Shown here: positions 57,073 through 64,000 of the stretch, piece after piece
Layout: the number at the start of each line of letters is the position of its first letter
Numbering within the stretch: position 1 is the stretch's first letter
Assembly (NCBI GenBank): GCA_022824315.1
Contig: JAJEAC010000165.1
Location: 1-64,000 of the forward strand
Source: Silicimonas sp.
GTDB taxonomy: Bacteria; Pseudomonadota; Alphaproteobacteria; Rhodobacterales; Rhodobacteraceae
Length of the DNA: 64,000 nucleotides
Direction of reading: 5' to 3'
Notes under the pieces: model-generated
Databases searched by the model: none
What the model saw: only the letters and a program-made list of their open reading frames with translations
What the model was told of the DNA's origin: nothing
Made by a program: the position numbers and the translations under genes

Positions 57073-57876
57073 CGAGACTTCCGTGAATTGCAAATTTGCC
57101 GTTGTCCAAAGGCGGGAAACGGTTTCCCTTGCATGATGCGCCATTCGGGTTCCCGTTTCCACTTGATCCATTCCGCTACGAGCACAACTTCCGCACCCGG
57201 CGCCTGGAAACCGCCCATGTTGCCGTAGGGCGCGCGCAGCATGATGCCGCCTTACGCTGCCGGCACGGCATCGGAGGACAGTGCCGGGTCCGACGGGAAA
57301 CCCGGGCCGTGCAATGCCCTCCGGGCATCCGCTCATGTCGTTCGCGGCGTCCTCCTTGCATTCGGCGTGACGTGAATTGCGTCGTGGCCTTCCTGCACCT
57401 CGACAGACGCGTCGGTGCCGTGCACGTAACGGAGCCTACGCAATGTTCCCGGAGAGTTCACACCTGCAATGTTGCGTTGGTTGCCCGATCACGCGGCAGT
57501 CGACCATCGAAAGTCGCAACCGCAACTGCCCAACCTCCGGACAGCTTTGCCGAAGCCATGAGAAACTGCTTGCTGGCGCTTCGTGGCCGATCCGGTCCAG
57601 TCGGCGCTTGGATCGAGTTTCTCTCGAAAATCCAGCCCGGGAGGCGACAGGAAACCAGCTATCATGGATTGCTCGCACGCAGTCGGGAGTTGCGCGGTCT
57701 GTCACTTCGGAGCCTTCGCGGCCGTTCTGACCTGGCCGTTCAATCAACATGCGGCATCGCGAATCGATTGCGCACACGACGAAACCCACGTCGCAACGAC
57801 TGCCTGACCGTCTTGAGCAAGGACAGTTCGGAGCGACAAGCTCGAGTGATGACGATCAGGTCAGAGCGAATGCCCC
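57073..57876. other. 0.8 kb without a confident gene
   Basis: Between the convergent ABC operon and ftsZ. No conserved peptide in six frames and no convincing bidirectional terminator. Together with the gap upstream of the ABC operon it suggests that the operon arrived as an insertion. Confidence 0.5.
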
Positions 57877-59397
57877 TCAGTTCGCCTGTCGGCGAAGAAA
57901 GGCCGGTATTTCCATGCTCTCGTCGCCCATCTGCCCGTCACCGACGGCGTCGTCGAACCGCGGCTCCGACGGCGGCAGGTCCGGGCTTCCATTCCTGCGA
58001 CCCGACATCCGGTTGATAAGCTTGTTTATTCCGAACTTCGGTCGTTCGGCGGGGTCGAGAGCCTCGGACATTTCGTTGCGATAGTTGGCATCACCTGGAA
58101 TTCGACCTGCCATCGAGCCTGGCGCGCGGCCAGCGACTCTTTCGAGGCGCGCGATCACCTCCGGCGAAGGTGCCCCGGGCACCGGTCGCAGGTCCGCCTG
58201 GGGCCTGGGCTCCGCCGCCAAGGGAGGCTCTTCCGCTTCAACGTGTCTCGCCTCGGCCACAGCTTCGGGCGACGGGGCCTCTCCAAACAAGCTCCGCTCT
58301 TCCTCATTGACAGCGTGTGCCGCCGCCAACTCGGGTTCAAATTCCTGTTCGTGCGCAACTTCTGGCTCTGGCTCGGGCTCGACGGGAACCAGTTCCTCCG
58401 TCGGCGTGTATGTATCAATCCGGGCACGTGGCACGCTGTCTATTCCCGTCGCGACGACACTGACGCGCATCCTGCTCTGCATGGAAGTATCCAGCGTGGA
58501 ACCAACGATGATGTTTGCTTCGCTTTCGACCTCGTTGCGGATGCGGTTCGCCGCCTCGTCAATTTCGAACAGAGTCACGTCTTCCGAGCCGGTAATGTTG
58601 ATCAGGACGCCGTTGGCACCTTGGAGGCTGATCTCGTCAAGGAGCGGATTGGCGATTGCCGTCTCGGCGGCCTTCACTGCCCGGTCCTCGCCTTCTGCCT
58701 CGCCCGTTCCCATCATCGCCTTGCCCATTTCGTCCATGACAGCGCGGACATCCGCGAAATCGAGGTTGATGAGGCCAGGGCGAACCATCAGGTCGGTGAC
58801 CCCCTTCACACCCTGGTAGAGGACATCATCCGCCATGGAAAACGCCTCGGTGAAGGTGGTCTTTTCGTTGGCGATCCGGAACAGGTTCTGGTTCGGGATG
58901 ATGATCAGCGTATCGACCACCCTTTGCAGTTCCTCGACGCCCTCTTCAGCCTGCACCATCCGTTTGGCGCCCTCAAACTGGAAGGGTTTCGTCACAACGC
59001 CGATCGTCAGCACTCCGAGTTCTCGCGCTGCATGCGCGATGACCGGGGCTGCGCCGGTTCCTGTGCCTCCACCCATTCCGGCCGTAATGAAACACATGTG
59101 AGCGCCGGTCAGGCAATCGACAATCTCCTCCAAGGCCTCTTCGGCTGCAGCCGCCCCGACCGACGGGCGCGCACCCGCACCAAGCCCTTCCGTGGCACGC
59201 AACCCCATCTGGACCTTGGTCGGCGCATTCGATTGCTGCAGAGCCTGTGCATCCGTGTTGGCAACGATGAACTCGACCCCCTCGAGATTCATTTCGATCA
59301 TGTTGTTGACCGCGTTGCCTCCCGCGCCTCCCACACCGAACACCGCAATGCGCGGTCTCAAATCCTCGTGCGAGGGGATTGTCAGATTCAATGTCAT
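57877..59397 (-). CDS. ftsZ: Cell division protein FtsZ
   Basis: A 506-residue tubulin-like GTPase that forms the division ring. [14 protein letters not shown] near 21-34, tubulin signature GGGTGTG at 109-115, T7 loop [11 protein letters not shown]. After the globular part (to ~315) there is a long Glu/Pro/Ala-rich linker typical of alphaproteobacteria, then the C-terminal peptide [12 protein letters not shown] that binds FtsA. The ATG after AGGAGG is preferred over one seven codons earlier. Confidence 0.97.
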   Translation of the reverse strand: MTLNLTIPSHEDLRPRIAVFGVGGAGGNAVNNMIEMNLEGVEFIVANTDAQALQQSNAPTKVQMGLRATEGLGAGARPSVGAAAAEEALEEIVDCLTGAHMCFITAGMGGGTGTGAAPVIAHAARELGVLTIGVVTKPFQFEGAKRMVQAEEGVEELQRVVDTLIIIPNQNLFRIANEKTTFTEAFSMADDVLYQGVKGVTDLMVRPGLINLDFADVRAVMDEMGKAMMGTGEAEGEDRAVKAAETAIANPLLDEISLQGANGVLINITGSEDVTLFEIDEAANRIRNEVESEANIIVGSTLDTSMQSRMRVSVVATGIDSVPRARIDTYTPTEELVPVEPEPEPEVAHEQEFEPELAAAHAVNEEERSLFGEAPSPEAVAEARHVEAEEPPLAAEPRPQADLRPVPGAPSPEVIARLERVAGRAPGSMAGRIPGDANYRNEMSEALDPAERPKFGINKLINRMSGRRNGSPDLPPSEPRFDDAVGDGQMGDESMEIPAFLRRQAN

Positions 59398-59945
59398 TGG
59401 CTTGCCCTCCTGCTCCATTTTCCCTTGCCTGACGGGGCGCCGCTCTTGCGGTCGTCCCAGTCATCGGCCTCATTCATCAACCCTAGGCCTCGGATGGCCC
59501 ACCAATCACTCGATTAGTGGCCGAAACCACGAAATATGGCAAGAGCTTTTGCAGAATGCCCATCATGTCGCGCGCGACCCGCCATATAGCGCCATGGCGG
59601 AGATCATCCGCCAACTCTGCGCCTTGCCGACCTTGGCTGCGCCAAATCCGCCTTCGTTGAGCGACATGGTTGCGTGGTGCCTGCTCTGCCCATCTTCGTG
59701 GCCGTTTCCCGACCTTGTGGGCAACTTACCAGATTCGCTCCGTCAGGTCGCGCATTTTTTTGGCTGGCTCTGCATTTTCCGGTTGGGCTTGGATTTTTGC
59801 CAACTGAACGTGTGCAACACGCTGTATAGCAACAGAATTACGAAGAATCCTTGCTTCGAGCCTCGGATCCCGGCCTCCCAGCCTTGCCCGCCGCATCGGA
59901 GCCACAAGCGCCGGGTCGAGAATCACCTGCAGCTTCCTGCACGGC
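59398..59945. other. ftsA-ftsZ intergenic region
   Basis: Unusually long (548 bases) for a division cluster. It probably holds a dedicated ftsZ promoter, but no clear -35/-10 pair or CtrA-type TTAA-N7-TTAA site was found. A 66-codon minus frame is judged spurious. Confidence 0.45.
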
Positions 59946-61283
59946 CTACCAGTTGACCTGGAACCACTTGACCGCGCGTCTCAACGGGCGCGCGGCCCTG
60001 AAATCATAGGGCAATTCAAAATCCCAACACTCGTCCTGGGGATGGGCTGCCAAAAGACTGAGCCCCACTGCGCTGGAAAATGCGGTGCCGGTCACGGCCT
60101 GGGGCAGACCGCGCACTCTCATTGGGTGGCCGATGCGCACCTGCTGGCCGAGGATCCGCGCCGCCAGCGAATCAATGCCAGGCACCTGGCTGGCCCCTCC
60201 CGTCAGCACGATCTGCTGGCTGGGCAAGTGCTCGAATCCGGCGGCATCGAGGCGCTCGCGCACCGCTTCAAGGATTTCCTCGACTCTGGGACGCATTATG
60301 CCAATCAACTCCGCCCGGCTCACGGCTCGTCTTTCGCGATCCCAATTGTCGGACTCACGATCGATCTCGATCATGTCGCGGTCGTCCATGCCTGTTGCGA
60401 CGACACCCCCATGAAACGTCTTGATCCGTTCGGCCACATTCATCGGAACCTTGAAACCCATCGCGATGTCGTGCGTAACGTGCTCGCCACCGAGACGAAC
60501 CGCGTCGGCATAGATCATGTGCCGTTTCAGGAAAATCGAGATGCCGGTCGTGCCTCCTCCCATGTCGATGCATGCCGAACCGAGTTCCTGTTCATCCTCG
60601 ACCAGTGCCGAAATCCCGGACACATAGGAAGACACGGCCAAGCCCGCCAGTTCCAGATCGCAGCGACGAACGCAGTGAACCAAATTGCCGATCGGAGCCC
60701 GATCTGCGGTCAGCATGTGCATGTCGCAGGCAAGGCGTTGCCCGATGTGATTTCTTGGGTCCGTCAGGCCCGTCCTGTGATCCAGCACGAAGTTCACCGG
60801 CTGCGCGTGCAGAATTTCACGATCCGCCCCATATTCCGGGATGTCGCAGGACGCGAGAACGTTTGCGACGTCGGACTCGGTCACGACCTCCCGCTCAACC
60901 TGCACCTGCCCGGCAAGGCCATAGGACCGGGGCCTGCCGCCCGAAGCGCAGGCCATCACGTGGTCGACGCGACATTGCGCCATTTTCTGCGCAGCCTGCA
61001 CGGCGGTTCGAATTGCGCGTTCGGTCTCGCGCAAAACCGTCGTCTCTCCGAATTCGACGCCACGCGACCGCGTGGTCGCCGCTCCAATGACGCGGAACTT
61101 TTCCTGCCCTGCGAGGTTGCCGATGCCCTCATCGTTTGCGGCATCCATGTTCTCGTCGAGAACCAGGATCAGGCAGGTGATCTTGGATGTTCCGACATCC
61201 AGAACCGCGATGACACCCTTCTGAATTGCGGTCTGCCGCATCGCCCGCATTGCACGTTGGTTGCGATAAATGTCACCCATCAT
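59946..61283 (-). CDS. ftsA: Cell division protein FtsA
   Basis: A 445-residue actin-like protein that tethers FtsZ to the membrane. IAVLDVGTSKITCLIL (phosphate 1), SACIDMGGGTTGISIF (phosphate 2), QQIVLTGGASQVPGI (adenosine motif), and a C-terminal amphipathic helix rich in Arg (AARPLRRAVKWFQVNW). Two adjacent ATGs; overlaps the ftsQ end. Confidence 0.96.
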   Translation of the reverse strand: MMGDIYRNQRAMRAMRQTAIQKGVIAVLDVGTSKITCLILVLDENMDAANDEGIGNLAGQEKFRVIGAATTRSRGVEFGETTVLRETERAIRTAVQAAQKMAQCRVDHVMACASGGRPRSYGLAGQVQVEREVVTESDVANVLASCDIPEYGADREILHAQPVNFVLDHRTGLTDPRNHIGQRLACDMHMLTADRAPIGNLVHCVRRCDLELAGLAVSSYVSGISALVEDEQELGSACIDMGGGTTGISIFLKRHMIYADAVRLGGEHVTHDIAMGFKVPMNVAERIKTFHGGVVATGMDDRDMIEIDRESDNWDRERRAVSRAELIGIMRPRVEEILEAVRERLDAAGFEHLPSQQIVLTGGASQVPGIDSLAARILGQQVRIGHPMRVRGLPQAVTGTAFSSAVGLSLLAAHPQDECWDFELPYDFRAARPLRRAVKWFQVNW

Positions 61284-62136
61284 CGTTCAGGCCCGTTGCT
61301 CGTCCATCGTAAAATGTCCCGATCGCCGTCTGGCCGAGGCGCAGAACCGGTCGTTGAGAGTTGCGAAAATCCACCACCGAAACGTCCCGCTCAAGCAGGT
61401 CCTGCGCCACATCCAGCTCAATGACCCTCTTGAACGCAGTCACAGCCTGCGTTTCCGGCAGCTTGATCGTCTGCCCACGATCCAGGACCACGTCCCAACG
61501 ACGCTCTCCCACCCGAATGAAACCGCGCAGGCGGTCCCGTATCGGACGGGCAACATCATAGAGCTGGAGCGCCTCGAGAATTGCCGCATCCGCACCAACT
61601 CCCGCGACCAAGGGCAGATCAGGCCGGGAAACCCGGGACGGCAAGGCTGCAACCCGATACCCGGTCGTGTCAATAAGCACCAAGCCGTCGTCCGATCGCC
61701 AGACGGCAACCGGTTCTCGTTCGTCGACGTCAACGACCAGGACACCTTTCGACCGGACCTGAAGCGATACACTCGCGACTGCATCGAGCGCCTGGACCTT
61801 CTCCTTCAGTTCGGCAAGCCGCAGGTCGAAGGGAGAAACCGGGAAATCGATCGACAGGGATTCGCGGATTTTCGCGGCCAGTTCCGGCGATGCACCCTCG
61901 ACCGTCATCATCCTCACGATGATCTCCGGTCGCTCACCGATCTTATTTGGAAGCTCGGCAATGAACGCCACCGCGTTCTCCCGCCGTACCTCGTCGCCCG
62001 CCCAGAGGCCGGCCAGCACCGCCAATGCGATCACGGGAATTCCGTAACGCCGGAATGGTCGCATCGACGGGCGCAGCATCAGGCGTTTCATCCTGTATTC
62101 CAGGCGGGACGGAGCAGGATCCCTTATCTGTCGCAT
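61273..62136 (-). CDS. ftsQ: Cell division protein FtsQ
   Basis: A 287-residue bitopic protein. Basic cytoplasmic N-terminus, one membrane segment (YGIPVIALAVLAGLWAG), POTRA domain (VRMMTVEGASPELAAKIRES) and beta domain (PVAVWRSDDGLVLIDTTGYR). Start overlaps the ddl end. Confidence 0.95.
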   Translation of the reverse strand: MRQIRDPAPSRLEYRMKRLMLRPSMRPFRRYGIPVIALAVLAGLWAGDEVRRENAVAFIAELPNKIGERPEIIVRMMTVEGASPELAAKIRESLSIDFPVSPFDLRLAELKEKVQALDAVASVSLQVRSKGVLVVDVDEREPVAVWRSDDGLVLIDTTGYRVAALPSRVSRPDLPLVAGVGADAAILEALQLYDVARPIRDRLRGFIRVGERRWDVVLDRGQTIKLPETQAVTAFKRVIELDVAQDLLERDVSVVDFRNSQRPVLRLGQTAIGTFYDGRATGLNDDG

Positions 62137-63038
62137 GACGCATCCTTCACGATCCAGTCGCAGAGGTCGGGGAAACTTGTTCCCAGGTGCACGGCTTGTT
62201 CCGGCACAAGCGACGTCGGGGTCATTCCGGGCTGGGTATTCGCCTCCAGCGCAAAGAGGCCTTGCATGTCCTTCGATTCGTCCCACCGATAATCGATCCG
62301 GCTGACACCCCGGCAACCAAGCACTTCACGAGCTGTCTCGGCATGCGCGAGGCAGGCCTCCGTGATTGCATCCGGGACATTCGCCGGCAATTCGTGCCGC
62401 GACGCGCCCTGGGCGTATTTTGCGTTATAGTCGTACCAGCCATCAGTCACGATTTCGGTAACGCAGAGCGCCTTGTCGCCCATCACCGTCACCGTCAGTT
62501 CCCGCCCCGCCACATATGCCTCGACCATCAGGGTCTCGGGCATGTCGTCGGCAATCTCCGGTGGCCGATTCGCTCTATCGGGCACGATATGGACACCAAC
62601 CGAGGAACCCTCGTTGTTTGGCTTGACAACATAGGGCGGTGCCATGACGTGCCCTGAATTGATTGCCCTTCTGGAAAACAGCCCGCCATCCGCGACGGGA
62701 ATGCCCGCCTCGGCGAAGGCCGCTTTCGCGCGCGTCTTGTCCATGGCAAGAGCGGATGCCAGCACACCGGAGTGCGAATAGGGAATCCGCAACCATTCGA
62801 GAATGCCCTGGACGCAGCCATCCTCACCCCAACGGCCATGCAGCGCATTGAAAACGACATCGGGAGACGCCTCCGTCAGCCGCTCCGCGATGTCCGGCCC
62901 GGCGTCAATCGCGATGACATCATAGTCCATCTCGCGAAGGGCCGCGGCACATTCACGACCCGAAGACAGGGACACCTCTCGTTCGACCGAGAGTCCGCCC
63001 ATGATCACCGCGACTTTGGGGAGTGTCTTGCCCGACAT
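62124..63038 (-). CDS. ddl: D-alanine--D-alanine ligase
   Basis: A 304-residue ATP-grasp enzyme for peptidoglycan precursor synthesis. VAVIMGGLSVEREVSLSSG, NALHGRWGEDGCVQG, YVVKPNNEGSSVGV and LEANTQPGMTPTSLVPEQA are all present. GGGGAAGGA lies directly before the ATG. Confidence 0.97.
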   Translation of the reverse strand: MSGKTLPKVAVIMGGLSVEREVSLSSGRECAAALREMDYDVIAIDAGPDIAERLTEASPDVVFNALHGRWGEDGCVQGILEWLRIPYSHSGVLASALAMDKTRAKAAFAEAGIPVADGGLFSRRAINSGHVMAPPYVVKPNNEGSSVGVHIVPDRANRPPEIADDMPETLMVEAYVAGRELTVTVMGDKALCVTEIVTDGWYDYNAKYAQGASRHELPANVPDAITEACLAHAETAREVLGCRGVSRIDYRWDESKDMQGLFALEANTQPGMTPTSLVPEQAVHLGTSFPDLCDWIVKDASCDR

Positions 63039-63086
63039 TCCTTCCCCGCCTGCTGTAAGGGCGTTATCCGCCCACGTTTGTCTGCC

Positions 63087-64000
63087 TCATGCCGTCGGGG
63101 CCGGTTCCCCGACCCTCGCGATTTCCCATTCTAAAGCAATTCCCGAGTGTTGGAAGACCTTTGTGCGCACCTCTTCGCCAAGCGCCTCCAAATCGGCCGC
63201 GTTAGCGCCGCCCAGATTGACGAGAAAATTCGGATGCATTGCCGACATCTGCGCCTGTCCGCGCCGCGCGCCGCGCAATCCGGCATCCTCGATGACCTTC
63301 CACGCCTTCAGTTCGTGCGTATCGTCCGCCTTGCCTGTCGAGCTGTAGCCGGCCGGATTCCGGAACGTCGATCCCGCCGTCAACACCTTGGTCGGTTGCG
63401 TTTCTTCGCGCTTGGTGAATTGCGTGTTCATCTTCCTTTCCAAGGCCTCGGGGTCATCCATGTCTGCGCGAAATCGTGCCGCGACAACCACGGCGCCCGT
63501 CGGAAGGTCGCTTTGCCGATATCCGAAATTCATGCCGTCAGGACCGAGATTCGCCCGTCTGCCGTCGCGCATCACCACTTCGGCCGACACGAAATGATCC
63601 GAAACGTACGAGCCGTAGCATCCGGCATTCATCCGGACGGCACCGCCGATCGCGCCAGGGATCGTGCAAAGGAACACGAGATCAAGCCCCGCTTCCGCCG
63701 CCCTCTTTGCAACCTGGAAATCCAGGGCGCCCGCCCCTGCGGTCACGATGTCGTCGTCAATGGAGATGCCGGCAAAGTTCCGGCCCAACCGGATCACGAC
63801 GGCGCGAAGCCCGCCGTCGCGCACGATGAGATTCGAGCCGACGCCCATCGGGAAGACCGCAATGTCCTCCGGCAAGGCCGCGAGGAAGGTGCTCAGGTCA
63901 TCCATGTCCTTTGGCAGGAACAGCCAGTCCGCCGGTCCGCCCACGCGCAGCCAAGTCAGCCCGGACAAATCGTAGCTCGGCACGAGCCGCCCACGCACAT
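63087..64000 (-). CDS. murB: UDP-N-acetylmuramate dehydrogenase MurB (5' end beyond window)
   Basis: FAD enzyme that reduces UDP-GlcNAc-enolpyruvate. Type-II MurB features: [48 protein letters not shown], the catalytic-Ser region [12 protein letters not shown] and HPNFLVN. The frame is open to the right edge; a GTG at 63998 is not taken as the start because the family has about 15 more residues before this point. Confidence 0.95.
   Translation of the reverse strand, partial: VRGRLVPSYDLSGLTWLRVGGPADWLFLPKDMDDLSTFLAALPEDIAVFPMGVGSNLIVRDGGLRAVVIRLGRNFAGISIDDDIVTAGAGALDFQVAKRAAEAGLDLVFLCTIPGAIGGAVRMNAGCYGSYVSDHFVSAEVVMRDGRRANLGPDGMNFGYRQSDLPTGAVVVAARFRADMDDPEALERKMNTQFTKREETQPTKVLTAGSTFRNPAGYSSTGKADDTHELKAWKVIEDAGLRGARRGQAQMSAMHPNFLVNLGGANAADLEALGEEVRTKVFQHSGIALEWEIARVGEPAPTA

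Overview
The window looks like a chromosomal segment of an alphaproteobacterium with Rhodobacterales affinity. The basis is the order murB-ddl-ftsQ-ftsA-ftsZ / lpxC-bamD-recN at the right end, the abundance of TRAP and NitT/TauT-type ABC transporters, the fused indolepyruvate ferredoxin oxidoreductase, and a uniformly GC-rich sequence. No rRNA or tRNA gene was seen. Taxonomy is an inference from gene content and order only.

Layout. (1) 1-6354: a TRAP transporter operon (dctP-dctQ-dctM, minus strand, running off the left edge) is divergent from a CitE-like lyase, a MaoC-type hydratase, a family III CoA-transferase and a GntR/HutC regulator. Together they read as uptake and CoA-dependent cleavage of a branched C4/C5 dicarboxylate (itaconate, mesaconate or citramalate type). 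Two GGTGC/GCACC dyads lie in the divergent promoter region. (2) 6355-23765: an accessory island made mostly of fragments. It holds an unknown protein, an IS256-type remnant, an MNT/HEPN toxin-antitoxin pair, an IS66 tnpC fragment fused onto the 3' end of a nearly complete type I-E-like cas3, a truncated Mob/Pre-type relaxase, a chimeric ORF, a frameshifted tyrosine recombinase, a ParDE pair, a MITE-like element next to an ScpB-like scrap, a soluble FtsH-like AAA+/M41 protein, one solitary type I-E CRISPR repeat, a 5'-truncated dctM and a frameshifted VOC protein. Cascade, cas1/cas2 and any further repeat are absent, so this looks like the ruin of a CRISPR locus. (3) 23766-26666: a group II PLP decarboxylase, a second dctM relic and a NavAb-type bacterial sodium channel.

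(4) 28258-35891: one tightly overlapping operon encodes a creatininase-family amidohydrolase, a complete NitT/TauT-like ABC importer, a cytosine-deaminase-like amidohydrolase, an FAD-linked oxidase, a flavodoxin-fold reductase and, after a gap, a RutR-like TetR regulator. It is probably an import and ring-opening pathway for a nitrogen heterocycle; the substrate cannot be read from the sequence. (5) 36359-41504: a minus-strand operon encodes a LolA-like periplasmic carrier, two FtsX/LolC-type permeases, a LolD-like ATPase and an outer-membrane beta-barrel, which is a candidate complete envelope trafficking or export route.

(6) 41768-64000: housekeeping genes ccmE, argC, murI, the fused IOR and its divergent LysR regulator, a betaine/homocysteine S-methyltransferase with a structured leader, recN, bamD, lpxC, then ftsZ, ftsA, ftsQ, ddl and a partial murB. 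A second NitT/TauT ABC operon sits on the opposite strand between lpxC and ftsZ, flanked on both sides by about 0.8 kb without recognisable genes. It interrupts an otherwise conserved cell-envelope and division cluster.
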